Below are positions 17,237 through 26,500 of a DNA stretch of 64,000 nt, piece by piece. Positions within the stretch are counted from its first letter, which is position 1; each line of letters opens with the position of its first letter. The notes under the pieces were generated by a model. The model did no database searches, was not told where the DNA came from, and saw nothing but the letters and a program-made list of their open reading frames with translations. The DNA comes from Paracoccaceae bacterium. Lineage in GTDB: Bacteria > Pseudomonadota > Alphaproteobacteria > Rhodobacterales > Rhodobacteraceae. The DNA lies in contig JANSYF010000008.1 in assembly GCA_024742575.1 (NCBI GenBank), positions 1 to 64,000 on the forward strand. Reading direction: 5' to 3'. The position numbers and the translations under genes were made by a program.

Positions 17237-17785
17237 GTGGATCGGATAAAGCGACGTATGTTGTTGGTTATAGCCGCACTCTCTCCGGGTGTGGTTTCGA
17301 TCACGTTGCAAGAATTCGCTTTTTCACTGGCCTTCATGGTAATGGGCGTTTTTGGCGCAATCAGCCTCGCCGCTGCCACGATTGCAGTGTTCCCCCAAAT
17401 CGGCCCAGCGTCTTTGTCCCTCGAAACGACCAAGCGGCCTTACCCGTCGCTTTTGATCTCTTCTGCGCTGAACAATCTTAAAGGCATCACTCCAAATCCA
17501 ATTGGGATACGGATCGCGCTTCAATCGCTTTTGTCGCCCGACGACAAATCGCCAGGCTTTATCACCGAAGATGCGCAGATCGGGATGGTACTTTCACAGA
17601 TCATCGCGCGGTGGGATGCAACAGATGTGGCACAACTGAATGACGACCAGATCCGAGAATTATGGCTGGTCGAACAGTTGATGCGTGCAAGCCCCGCTGA
17701 AGCTGGGTCTTTGTCGTGGTATTTCGTCTCCCCGGATGCAATGCTTGTGATGCGTGATGCGCTCGCAGCGCCGATCACCGTCTGA
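17237..17785 (+). CDS. Hypothetical membrane-anchored protein
   Basis: I do not recognise this 182-residue protein. It starts with a short basic segment (VDRIKRR) followed by one or two hydrophobic helices (LLVIAALSPGVV and FAFSLAFMVMGVFGAISLAAATIAVF, about 9-60). A soluble C-terminal half of about 115 residues is rich in Leu, Asp and Gln. GTG at 17237 with GGGGA upstream is the likeliest start; an ATG at 17258 or a TTG at 17216 is possible. It lies between the sulfotransferase-like gene and trmD on the same strand. Confidence 0.6.
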   Translation: MDRIKRRMLLVIAALSPGVVSITLQEFAFSLAFMVMGVFGAISLAAATIAVFPQIGPASLSLETTKRPYPSLLISSALNNLKGITPNPIGIRIALQSLLSPDDKSPGFITEDAQIGMVLSQIIARWDATDVAQLNDDQIRELWLVEQLMRASPAEAGSLSWYFVSPDAMLVMRDALAAPITV

Positions 17786-17845
17786 GCTGTGGTGTTTTTG
17801 ACGCCGAGACACTAAAGCCTTCGACGTCACCGAAAGGCAGCGCAG

Positions 17846-18661
17846 ATGGACGATCCCAAATCTTCACCGCAGAGATCGCATGGTCGCAAGACCATCCGAC
17901 CTTCGATTGTTCCGCGTGACCTGATGGAAGATGCTCCCGAGCTGGCCAGCACGTGGAAAGCTCAGGTCATCACCCTGCTACCGGATGCGTTTCCCGGATT
18001 GCTTGGACAATCGCTTACGGGGCGTGCTCTGCAGGATGGGCTATGGCAGCTTGAAACTGTGCCGCTGCGCGAGTTCGGTGAGGGCAAGCACCGCAATGTC
18101 GACGACACACCAGCCGGAGGTGGCGCAGGCATGGTATTGAGGCCTGATGTCATGGCAGCCGCGATAGACGATGCGCGCAACCGCATCGAACCCCAAGCGC
18201 CGCTGATCTACCTTAGTCCGCGTGGGAAACCATTCACCCAAGCCATGGCACAACACCTCGCCACTGGACCAGGCATGACGCTGATCTGTGGCCGCTTCGA
18301 AGGGCTCGACCAACGAGTGATCGATCACTACCGCATCGTCGAATTTAGCCTGGGCGATTTTGTCCTGACTGGGGGTGAGATTGCGGCGCAAGCCCTGATC
18401 GATGCAACTGTACGGCTTTTGCCCGGAGTGCTGGGTAATGAAGCGTCGACCGAAGAAGAAAGCTTTTCCGACGGGCTTTTGGAACATCCCCAATACACAA
18501 GACCCGCGATTTGGCGCGAACACGAAATCCCGCCGGTCTTGATGTCGGGTCATCATGGAGAAATCGCCAAATGGCGCAAAGCGCAGTCCGAAAACCTGAC
18601 CCGCGCACGGCGTCCTGATCTTTGGGCCAATTGGTGCACACGGCACGGCAACGACGATTAA
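17846..18661 (+). CDS. trmD: tRNA (guanine-N1)-methyltransferase TrmD
   Basis: TrmD methylates G37 next to the anticodon with S-adenosylmethionine and prevents +1 frameshifts. The 271-residue protein has the SPOUT knot: YLSPRGKPFTQAMAQ, LICGRFEGLDQRVID and FSLGDFVLTGGEIAA (about 110-185). The C-terminal domain ends SENLTRARRPDLWANW. An N-terminal extension of about 35 residues precedes VITLLPDAFPG, compared with E. coli. No internal start has a better ribosome site, and GGCAGCGCAG precedes this ATG. Confidence 0.95.
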   Translation: MDDPKSSPQRSHGRKTIRPSIVPRDLMEDAPELASTWKAQVITLLPDAFPGLLGQSLTGRALQDGLWQLETVPLREFGEGKHRNVDDTPAGGGAGMVLRPDVMAAAIDDARNRIEPQAPLIYLSPRGKPFTQAMAQHLATGPGMTLICGRFEGLDQRVIDHYRIVEFSLGDFVLTGGEIAAQALIDATVRLLPGVLGNEASTEEESFSDGLLEHPQYTRPAIWREHEIPPVLMSGHHGEIAKWRKAQSENLTRARRPDLWANWCTRHGNDD

Positions 18662-18724
18662 AGATGCTTTGAGAGCACGAGTCATGGTACGCTTGCGATA
18701 TTGCTCGATCAAAAGGAAATACAC

Positions 18725-19033
18725 ATGGCGCTTTCCCTGCAGGTAATTTATCCCGTCACGGGCGACACCCACTTCGATTATGATTATTATCTTGGGACAC
18801 ACATGCCGATGGTCGGCGAACATATGGGCGCGCATATCGATTCCGTTCTGGTCACCAAAGGGCTTGCCAGCGGTCCGGATACACCGCCCGAAAGTTATGC
18901 TGTCGCAACGATGACCTTCGCCGATCAGTCCGCGCTTGATGCAGCGCTTGGCGCGGCTGGACCGGTGATCGCGGACATCGCTAATTTCACCAACACAAAG
19001 CCACAAATGCTGATTGGCGAAGTGATCGCCTGA
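18725..19033 (+). CDS. EthD family protein
   Basis: Small protein of 102 residues with a dimeric alpha/beta-barrel fold. The EthD pattern is visible: LQVIYPVTGDTHFDYDYYLGTHMPMV (about 4-29), GLASGPDTPPESYAVATMTFAD, and a C-terminal ADIANFTNTKPQMLIGEVI. EthD proteins accompany cytochrome P450 or monooxygenase pathways, but many stand alone with no known role. AAGGAAA precedes the ATG at 18725. It lies between trmD and rplS. Confidence 0.82.
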   Translation: MALSLQVIYPVTGDTHFDYDYYLGTHMPMVGEHMGAHIDSVLVTKGLASGPDTPPESYAVATMTFADQSALDAALGAAGPVIADIANFTNTKPQMLIGEVIA

Positions 19034-19334
19034 AGTCGTAAGAACGCAAGCACACAAAGCCTCGCAAGGTCACCAAGGCACCAAACGGCCCTTGATTTAC
19101 TGCGGCGCTTCTGGTTTACGGCGCGTGATCTGGGTGTCAGCCCGGTGCAGTGATTCCGTGTTTGCTTCGAACATGGTCGAACGGCACCCTTCCCAGACAT
19201 GACAAGACAAAGACGACCTGATCTCTGGCGGGCGCTCCGAACATTCGGAAATGGCGGACCCGGACGAAGACCAAGAGCTCTTAGGACGCGCACACCTTTG
19301 CGGAGCAACCGCAAGCAGTATTAGGAGAGAAGCG
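19034..19334 (+). other. Leader region of rplS with hairpins
   Basis: About 300 bases without a convincing gene. It holds TCCGA-ACA-TCGGA (19236-19248) and, just before the AGGAGA ribosome site of rplS, a perfect hairpin TTGCGG-AGCAA-CCGCAA (19298-19314). Leaders of ribosomal-protein genes often bind their own product. Whether L19 does so here is untested. A promoter for rplS-rpmE is likely within this stretch but I cannot place it with confidence. Confidence 0.4.
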
Positions 19335-19718
19335 ATGGATCTTATCGCTCAGTTGGAGGCGGAACAAATTGCCGCCCTCGGGAAAACCATTCCCGATTTC
19401 AAAGCCGGTGACACCATCCGTGTCGGCTACAAAGTGACCGAAGGCACCCGCACCCGTGTGCAGAACTACGAAGGCGTCTGCATCAGCCGTCGTCAGGGTT
19501 CTGGCATTGCCGGTTCGTTCACGGTTCGCAAGATTTCGTTTGGTGAAGGTGTGGAACGTGTGTTCCCGCTCTATTCCACCAACATCGACAGCATCGAGGT
19601 TGTCCGCCGTGGCCGCGTCCGTCGCGCCAAGCTGTACTACCTCCGTTCGCGTCGCGGCAAATCGGCCCGTATCGCAGAAGATGCAAACTACAAGCCTCTC
19701 AAGGGCGCAGACGCGTAA
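19335..19718 (+). CDS. rplS: 50S ribosomal protein L19
   Basis: L19 of 127 residues, located at the 30S-50S interface. Signatures: [60 protein letters not shown], and [20 protein letters not shown]. The ATG at 19335 follows TTAGGAGAGAAGCG. rpmE follows after 11 bp and shares its transcript and terminator. Confidence 0.97.
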   Translation: MDLIAQLEAEQIAALGKTIPDFKAGDTIRVGYKVTEGTRTRVQNYEGVCISRRQGSGIAGSFTVRKISFGEGVERVFPLYSTNIDSIEVVRRGRVRRAKLYYLRSRRGKSARIAEDANYKPLKGADA

Positions 19719-19729
19719 GGATTGCCGAG

Positions 19730-19951
19730 ATGAAAAAAGACATCCATCCCGAATACCACGTCATCAACGTCAAGATGACCGATGGCACAATGCTCGAAAT
19801 GCGGTCGTGCTGGGGTAAAGAAGGCGATACGCTTGCCCTCGATATCGACCCAACTGTTCACCCGGCTTGGACCGGCGGCAACTCGCGCCTGCTGGACTCT
19901 GGCGGTCGCGTGTCCAAGTTCAAGAAGAAATACGAAGGCCTTGGCTTCTAA
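19730..19951 (+). CDS. rpmE: 50S ribosomal protein L31
   Basis: L31 of 73 residues ([20 protein letters not shown]). Only one Cys (residue 27) remains of the CxxC-type zinc site, so this is the C-minus, zinc-independent form of L31. That form needs no zinc and stays functional under zinc limitation. It ends [15 protein letters not shown]. It is the second gene after rplS and is followed by a strong intrinsic terminator. Confidence 0.95.
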   Translation: MKKDIHPEYHVINVKMTDGTMLEMRSCWGKEGDTLALDIDPTVHPAWTGGNSRLLDSGGRVSKFKKKYEGLGF

Positions 19952-19972
19952 GCCAGCGCAGTTCGAAAAGAC

Positions 19973-20006
19973 AAAGGCCGCTCCTTTGGGGGCGGCCTTT
20001 TTGTTT
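19973..20006 (+). terminator. Intrinsic terminator of rplS-rpmE
   Basis: AAAGGCCGC (19973-19981) pairs with GCGGCCTTT (19992-20000), a ten-base loop, followed by TTGTTT. It begins 21 bp after the rpmE stop codon. Confidence 0.88.
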
Positions 20007-20046
20007 CAAAGTTCCACAAACGAGAGCGGGTTACCCACGCCACCCA

Positions 20047-20133
20047 GAATCTGAGTCGATGATGCACCGTTCCCAAACGGAATTTTCCAAACCGCGCATC
20101 TCACATTGCAACGCCGAGCATCTATGCGCATAG
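20047..20133 (+). promoter_or_regulatory. mipZ upstream region with two GANTC sites and a palindrome
   Basis: GAATC (20047-20051) and GAGTC (20053-20057) are adjacent CcrM methylation sites, and CTATGCGCATAG (20122-20133) is a perfect 12-bp palindrome. They lie about 105-115 bp and 28-40 bp upstream of the mipZ ATG. In Caulobacter, transcription of mipZ depends on CcrM/GcrA and GANTC methylation. The same logic here is an inference. Confidence 0.45.
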
Positions 20134-20161
20134 CTGACACAAAGCACATGAGAGCAGACGC

Positions 20162-20971
20162 ATGGCACATATCATTGTTGTCGGAAACGAAAAGGGTGGC
20201 GCGGGGAAATCCACCGTGTCGATGCACGTTGCAACAGCGCTTGCACGGATGGGCCACAAAATCGGGACGTTGGATCTTGATCTACGCCAAAAGACGATGG
20301 GTCGGTACATCACAAACCGGATGAAAACCCTTGAAACCGAAGGTTTGGAACTGCCCACTCCCCGCTATCTGGAACTTCCCGAAATCGATCCAGACAGCCT
20401 GCAACCCGGCGAAAACATCTACGACCATCGTCTGTCCGCAGCCGTGGCTGAACTTGAACCGGGCAGCGACTTTATCCTGATCGACTGCCCTGGATCACAC
20501 ACGCGTCTGAGCCAGGTCGCGCATTCTCTGGCTGATACGCTAATCACGCCGCTGAATGACAGTTTTGTCGATTTTGATCTGCTTGCACATACCGATGCCA
20601 GTGGTGAAAAGATCGAAGGCCCTTCGGTTTATTCAGAAATGGTCTGGAACGCGCGTCAGTTGCGTGCGCAAGCAGGATTGCCCCCCATCGACTGGGTAGT
20701 TCTACGCAACCGGCTTGGGGCGCAGCAGATGGTCAACAAGGCCAAGATGGAAAAGGCACTGGACCGGTTGTCGAAACGCATCGGATTTCGCGTCGCGCCA
20801 GGTTTCAATGAACGTGTGATATTCCGTGAGTTGTTCCCCCGAGGGATGACCTTGCTTGACCTGAAGGAAATTGGCGTCAAGCAACTGAATATCTCGAACA
20901 TCGCAGCGCGGCAGGAACTGCGCGACTTGATCAAGGCGCTGAACTTACCCGGGGTGTCGGTAACGTTCTAG
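20162..20971 (+). CDS. mipZ: Division-plane positioning ATPase MipZ
   Basis: ParA/MinD-type ATPase of 269 residues that forms a gradient from the ParB-bound poles and keeps FtsZ at midcell. The deviant Walker A is KGGAGKSTVSMHVA (about 11-24) and the second ATPase motif is DLDLRQKTMGRYITNR. Walker B is in FILIDCPGSHTRLS, and the WVVLRNRLGAQQM block is typical of MipZ rather than ParA. Length matches alphaproteobacterial MipZ. It is a single gene after the rpmE terminator. Confidence 0.93.
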   Translation: MAHIIVVGNEKGGAGKSTVSMHVATALARMGHKIGTLDLDLRQKTMGRYITNRMKTLETEGLELPTPRYLELPEIDPDSLQPGENIYDHRLSAAVAELEPGSDFILIDCPGSHTRLSQVAHSLADTLITPLNDSFVDFDLLAHTDASGEKIEGPSVYSEMVWNARQLRAQAGLPPIDWVVLRNRLGAQQMVNKAKMEKALDRLSKRIGFRVAPGFNERVIFRELFPRGMTLLDLKEIGVKQLNISNIAARQELRDLIKALNLPGVSVTF

Positions 20972-21026
20972 GCAACTGGTCGGACACCCAACCCAGCCTA
21001 CCTTTGCACAAATCAAAGGACAGACG

Positions 21027-21224
21027 ATGGCCGGACCCACCCGCAACGAACTTTTGTTCCGTTTCTTCTTTAGCCTTGGCGGCTTGGGGTTGCTGGTCAT
21101 TACGGTGATGGTGCGCGGCATTTCCAGCGCCGCCGCATTGGTCGAAGTTGTGGGCATCGCAGGGGCGTTCTTCGGCGGGACGGCAATTTGGTCAGCCCTC
21201 AAACTGTGGCGCAATCGCGACTGA
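21027..21224 (+). CDS. Small membrane protein, unknown function
   Basis: A 65-residue protein with two hydrophobic helices: FRFFFSLGGLGLLVITVMVRG (about 11-31) and AAALVEVVGIAGAFFGGTAIWSALK. It ends with basic RNRD. The ATG at 21027 follows AAAGGACAGACG, a good ribosome site. It stands between mipZ and the aldolase gene on the same strand. I do not recognise a family. Confidence 0.6.
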   Translation: MAGPTRNELLFRFFFSLGGLGLLVITVMVRGISSAAALVEVVGIAGAFFGGTAIWSALKLWRNRD

Positions 21225-21274
21225 CTTGTCATGCTCTTGGCGCTGGTGTCTGATCTTGAAAAAAGGACACGCCT

Positions 21275-22051
21275 ATGCCCGCCCCCCTGAATCGTTTCAA
21301 AGCCACCTTGGCGTCCGACAACCCATCGCTCGGTCTTTGGCTGGCATTAGGCACTGGTTACACAACTGAAATCGCCGCAGGCGCAGGTTTTGATTGGCTG
21401 CTCCTTGACGGCGAACATGCGCCCAATGATCTGGTGACGCTGCATGAGCAACTGATGGCGCTGTCTGGCCACGAGGTGTCCCCCGTCGTGCGCATCCCGC
21501 ACAACGATCCGTCGCTGATCAAACAGGTGCTCGACCTTGGGGCACAATCTTTGCTTTGTCCGATGGTTAATTCCGCCGAAGAAGCTCGTACCATTGTGGC
21601 CGCCACACGGTATCCGCCACGTGGCATCCGTGGTGTGGGGCACATGCTAGGACGGGCTTCAGCCTTCAATGGGATTCCCGATTATTTGGAAACCGCGGAA
21701 AATCAGATTTGCCTTATTGTTCAGGCTGAAAGTGTCGCCGCTATGGACGCGCTGGAAGAGATCTGCGCAGTCGATGGCGTAGATGGCGTGTTCATCGGCC
21801 CCGCCGATCTTTGTGCCGATATGGGCCTCTTGCCCGAAATCACGCACCCCGATGTCCGAGCTGCGGTGCAGGACGGTCTGCGCCGCATCCGCGCGGCTGG
21901 CAAAGCGGCAGGCGTCATCGACGCAGACCCAACCCTCATACAGCAGGACATCGACACCGGTGCAAACTTCGTCGCTTTGGGGGCCGATGTGGTATTGTTG
22001 GCTGATACCATGCGCGGGCTTGTGACAACGTGGAAAGCCCGGACCAGTTGA
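21275..22051 (+). CDS. HpcH/HpaI family aldolase
   Basis: Class II (metal-dependent) aldolase of 258 residues that cleaves 4-hydroxy-2-oxo acids to pyruvate and an aldehyde. It has the catalytic His in LLLDGEHAPND (about 46-56), the Arg in VVRIPHNDPSLIKQVLDLGA, Glu in IVQAESVAAMD and Asp in GVFIGPADLCADMG, all expected for HpaI/YfaU/GarL. The exact substrate cannot be told from sequence. AAAAAAGGA precedes the ATG. It is convergent with the membrane protein gene at 22082, and its 3' end contains the terminator stem. Confidence 0.88.
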   Translation: MPAPLNRFKATLASDNPSLGLWLALGTGYTTEIAAGAGFDWLLLDGEHAPNDLVTLHEQLMALSGHEVSPVVRIPHNDPSLIKQVLDLGAQSLLCPMVNSAEEARTIVAATRYPPRGIRGVGHMLGRASAFNGIPDYLETAENQICLIVQAESVAAMDALEEICAVDGVDGVFIGPADLCADMGLLPEITHPDVRAAVQDGLRRIRAAGKAAGVIDADPTLIQQDIDTGANFVALGADVVLLADTMRGLVTTWKARTS

Positions 22052-22062
22052 TCCGGGCTTTC
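22033..22062 (+). terminator. Terminator hairpin at the end of the aldolase gene
   Basis: GAAAGCCCGGA (22033-22043) and TCCGGGCTTTC (22052-22062) form a perfect 11-bp stem with an eight-base loop that contains the stop codon. Runs of A and T at the stem ends let it work for both convergent genes. Confidence 0.6.
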
Positions 22063-22081
22063 ACAGTTTCGCTGAGTGCCG

Positions 22082-23299
22082 TTATTCAGCGGGCATCGCA
22101 TTTGCCAGAACCGCACGGCGGGCAAAGTGCTGGCGATTGAGGCGCAGAACCAACGCGATGGCGACAATCTGCGCCGCGATGGCGATGCCAGTTACGCTCC
22201 AGTAGGCCACACCGAACTTTTCAATCGCGCCGGCACCCACAAGACCCTTGTTGACGAAGAAGTGGATCATCACGGAAAGCGCAACTGCAGGGCAGACCAG
22301 AGCGTACGATCCGGGCGAGGTCTTTGAGCCCATGACGAAGTCGCTGAAGTAGCCTTGGCGCATCATCACAACGGCGCCTAGCAATAAGAACACGATCTGG
22401 ATCGACAAAAGCCGTGCGAGGAAGACCATGGTCTCACCTGCTTGCGCATGGGTGTCGAAGGCAACGTGCAGACCGTGGCTTTGGCGCAAAAAGAGGATAC
22501 CCAAAACGGTGACAATCGGAACGACGATCATCAGGGTCGGCCCCGCTTCGCGGGCAGTGCCGTGCTGCAGCATCGACGCAAAGGCAGTGGTGGCGGCAAT
22601 CACGGTGTAAAGGATCGCAGCGACGCCAAAGAATGTCGACAGCATCAGGGCGACAGCCACGGTGGTGGCAGAGGTGCTCATCGCGGCGGGTGCGGCAAAG
22701 CCAACGCCGACCATTGCGATGCTGAAAGCGGGTAAAAGCTGCGCGAACGAGTTATGTGCGGTCACATCGAACACGCCACCTGTGGACAGGACACGGCCAA
22801 GAAATGCGCCGATCATGCGGAAGGCCAGCACGCCAATGGCGGCAAAGGCGATCAGGGCCATCGGGAACAGGTATTCGACCACGCTCCACAACTGCGGCAC
22901 AAAGACCAGACCGACGATGAACATTGCGTTGACGCTCATGGCAAGCGCAAGCGGCATTGCCAGAAGCGTAGCTTCGGCATTGGTCTCGCGCAACTTGGCG
23001 TAGGCGTCAGTATTCTTGAAGGCCGAAAGGGATTGCAGGTTCCAGATCAGCGATTTGATGTTGAGGAAGGCAAAGACGGCGATACCAATCATGGCTGCCG
23101 CGATTGCGGCCTGCATGGCGACGTCACCAGTCGCAAAAGCGGCTGCGATATCTTCGAACACCGGAACGGGTTGGCCGGGGTGCGGCACCCAGAACATCAG
23201 GAACATGAAAAACGTAACCGCGATCCCCCCAGCCCCAAGCGAGGCCAAAAAGTAGATCGGTGAATAGGTATCTGCGGGTCTGGATACGGAATGGTCCAT
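22082..23299 (-). CDS. Ten-helix membrane protein, possibly TsoY family
   Basis: Protein of 405 residues with about ten predicted membrane helices. It begins after PADTYSPIYFLASLGAGG with a first helix ending in MFWVPHPGQPVPVFED, a sequence I associate with the TsoY-type (seleno)protein family; this name is from memory and moderately sure. No in-frame TGA is used as selenocysteine in this copy. The start at 23299 follows AAGGAGA. Two ATTC-N8-GAAT boxes cover the promoter, which points to control by a sulfide- or persulfide-responsive repressor. A transporter role for a sulfur compound is an inference. Confidence 0.65.
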   Translation of the reverse strand: MDHSVSRPADTYSPIYFLASLGAGGIAVTFFMFLMFWVPHPGQPVPVFEDIAAAFATGDVAMQAAIAAAMIGIAVFAFLNIKSLIWNLQSLSAFKNTDAYAKLRETNAEATLLAMPLALAMSVNAMFIVGLVFVPQLWSVVEYLFPMALIAFAAIGVLAFRMIGAFLGRVLSTGGVFDVTAHNSFAQLLPAFSIAMVGVGFAAPAAMSTSATTVAVALMLSTFFGVAAILYTVIAATTAFASMLQHGTAREAGPTLMIVVPIVTVLGILFLRQSHGLHVAFDTHAQAGETMVFLARLLSIQIVFLLLGAVVMMRQGYFSDFVMGSKTSPGSYALVCPAVALSVMIHFFVNKGLVGAGAIEKFGVAYWSVTGIAIAAQIVAIALVLRLNRQHFARRAVLANAMPAE

Positions 23300-23314
23300 G
23301 GCGAGTCTCCTTGT

Positions 23315-23354
23315 ATTCCGAATTTGGAATATATTTACATTCCAAATTATGAAT
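23315..23354 (-). promoter_or_regulatory. Two SqrR/BigR-like operator boxes (ATTC-N8-GAAT)
   Basis: Box 1 is at 23315-23330 and box 2 at 23339-23354; both are exact ATTC-N8-GAAT, and their centres are 24 bp apart. The inner arms also form a ten-base inverted repeat (AATTTGGAAT with ATTCCAAATT). A promoter for the gene starting at 23299 (TTTACA with TAAATA 16 bp on, minus strand) lies inside. ATTC-N8-GAAT is the site described for the persulfide-sensing repressor SqrR of Rhodobacter. Confidence 0.65.
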
Positions 23355-23539
23355 GTAAAGTCCTTACTGCCTTTCCAGTCTTGTTCCGCCGACATCACTG
23401 CTTGAAAACACCCCCACAAAACCGCAATATCTTGTGGATAAACGAGACATGCTTACCACATGCGGAACCAAATCGTTGACTCAGCACCAACGCCCGCGAC
23501 AGACTGTCTTTCACATCGGGAATCAGGCAGGCTTTAAAG

Positions 23540-26500
23540 GTGCGCTTTTCCAAACTCCGTTTGACGGGCTTCAAAAGCTTCGTTGACCCCACCGATCTGA
23601 TCATCGCAGATGGTCTTACCGGGGTTGTGGGGCCGAACGGCTGTGGGAAATCCAACCTTCTTGAAGCGCTGCGCTGGGTCATGGGCGAAAACCGTCCGAC
23701 CGCAATGCGCGGCGGGGGGATGGAAGACGTGATCTTCGCAGGTGCTGCCACACGTCCAGCGCGTAACTTTGCCGAAGTCTCGATCCAGATTGAAAACAGC
23801 GACCGCCTCGCGCCTGCTGGCTTTAACGATCAGGACCAGATCGACATCGTCCGTCGCATCACCCGTGACGTGGGCAGTGCCTACAAGGTGAATAGCAAGG
23901 ATGTGCGCGCCCGCGACGTTCAGATGCTGTTCGCGGATGCCTCAACCGGCGCGCATTCCCCGGCGCTGGTGCGGCAAGGGCAGATCAGCGAGTTGATCAA
24001 CGCCAAGCCAAAAAACCGCCGTCGGATCCTAGAAGAAGCAGCGGGCATTTCTGGCCTCTACCAGCGGCGTCACGAGGCGGAACTTAAGCTCAAGAACACC
24101 GAAGCAAACCTGCTGCGTGTTGATGACGTCATCGAACAATTGGCCGCGCAGCTTGCACAACTGGCCCGCCAAGCGCGACAAGCGGCCCGGTACCGCGCCA
24201 TTGGCGAAGAACTGCGCCACGCCGAAGGGCTTCTGCTCTACCGCCGTTGGAAAGACGCCGATCTCGCCCGAGCCGACGCAGACGGGCAACTTCGTGAACG
24301 GACCACCGAAGCCGCCAAAGCCGAATCCGCCGCACGCGAGGCCACCAAGGTTCGTGAACAGGCCGACACGGCCCTGCCCCCCCTGCGCGAAGAAGCGGCC
24401 ATCGCAGCGGCAATTGTGCAACGCCTGACATTGCAACGCGACACGATAACCGAACAGGAACGACGCGCCGAGGAAACCATAGAAACCCTGACCCGCCGCA
24501 TCGACCAGATGACCAAAGACATGGAGCGGGAGAGTGGATTGAACCGGGATGCCGGCGAGACCATCCAGCAACTTGAATGGGAAGCACGCGAACTGGCCAA
24601 GGCAGCCGAGGGGCATGACGACAAGCTGGCGACGGCCATCGCAGCGGCGCAAGAGGCGGGCGCAGTTCTGCAAGCCCGCGAAGCTGATCTAAGCCAGAAA
24701 ACCGAAGATGTCGCCCGCCTTGCCGCGCGACATCAATCGGCGCACCGGCTTCTGTCGGATAGCCAGAAAACGCTCGACCGGAACGAGGCCGATGCCGTGC
24801 GTTCCCGGCAAGCAGTGACGGCAGCAAAACAAACTCTGACCAACGCAAAGGAAGCGGCAGCCGCTGCGGACATCGAACAGACCGCCGCCCGCGATCTGGC
24901 CGACCGCGCAGATCAGGTTTTGACCGAAGCCGAAGTGGCCCGCGCCGAAACCCAGTCGCGCGAAGCCGATGCCCGTGCCGAACGCTCGGAAGCAGAAGGT
25001 GAGATGAACGCGCTGAGTGCCGAAACCACCGCGTTGGCACGGCTACTTGATCGGGACACTGCTGAAGGCGGTCAGATCCTTGACCGCCTTCAGGTGGAAC
25101 AAGGGTTCGAAAAAGCGTTGGGCGCGGCACTGGCCGATGATCTGCGCGCGCCCGAAGTCGACGGCGATGGCCCAACGGGTTGGTCAGCGCTACCGCGCTA
25201 CGAGACTGATCAGCCCTTGCCCTTGGGGATCACACCGCTGACCAACCACGTATCAGTGCCCGAAGTGCTGGAACGGCGCATGGCGCAAATCGGTCTGGCA
25301 GACCCGGAAGACGCCACTCGCCTGCAGCCACTGCTGAAACCCGGTCAGCGTCTGGTCAGCCTCGAAGGTGACCTATGGCGCTGGGACGGGTATCGGGCAT
25401 GGGCCGAGGACGCCCCGTCCGCAGCAGCCTTAAGGTTGGAACAGCTGAACCGACTTGAGTCGCTGAAACAGGAAACCGCCCGCGCGTCTGCCCGTGCCGA
25501 TGGCGCGAGAGCAGCGCATGACAGCCTGACCCAGCGTTTGGCGGATCTGGCGATGGCCGAAAAAGCAGCGCGGCAAGCGCGCCGGGATGCGGATGCGTCG
25601 GTGACCGAAGCCGCCCGCAAACTAAGCCGCGCCGAAGCGGACCGCGACATGGCGGAAGGCAAGCTGGAAAGCCTGTCTCTGGCCGTTAAGCGCCATGAGG
25701 ACGAAGCAACAACAGCGCGTACGCAACTGGTCGAAGCGCAGCGTTCCGTTGCGGATTTGGAAGATCTGGATTCGGCCCGCGCCGAAGTTGAAGATCTCAA
25801 GATGACAGTCGAAGCAGCCCGCATGACTATGATGTCGCGCCGGTCTGCTCAGGATGAATTGCGCCGAGAGGGCGATGCCCGCAAGGCGCGGTCGCAACAG
25901 GTTTCCAAAGAACTCAGCGGATGGCGGCACCGTTTGGAAACTGCCGAAAAGCGAAGTGCCGAGTTGGCAGAGCGCCGTTCAGCGGCGCAGACGGAACTGG
26001 AAAAGGCGGCGGATCTCCCTTCGGATTTGGCGTCACAGCGAGAGACATTGGGCCACGAAATCGCTCAGGCCGAGGCACGTAGAGGTCAGGCCGACGATGC
26101 GCTTTCGACGGCTGAAAGTGCCCTGCGGACGGCAGATCAGGCGGAACGCGAAGCAGAGCGCAAGGCCTCGGAAGCCCGCGAAGCCCGTGCGCGATCAGAG
26201 GCGCGCGCCGAAGCCGCGCGCGACGCGGTCAACACGGCCGCCGAACGGATCGCCGAAGAGCAGGAAACCAGCCCAACTAATCTTTTGCAGAAGCTGGGTG
26301 CAGACCCCGACAACCTACCCCGCGCCGAAGCCATTGATGCCGATGTGAACCGGCTAAAACGCCAACGCGATGCACTTGGAGCGGTAAATCTGCGCGCTGA
26401 GGAAGACGCCCGCGAAGTGCAGGAAGAGCACGATACCTTGCTGGCGGAAAAGCTGGACCTTGAAGAGGCGATCAAGACGCTGCGATCTGGCATTGCCAGC

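Noticed and set aside
24129-25175. A 348-residue open frame on the minus strand inside smc
   Set aside because: It lies entirely within smc, is Arg/Pro-rich with no family signature, and is explained by the skewed codons of the coiled coil.
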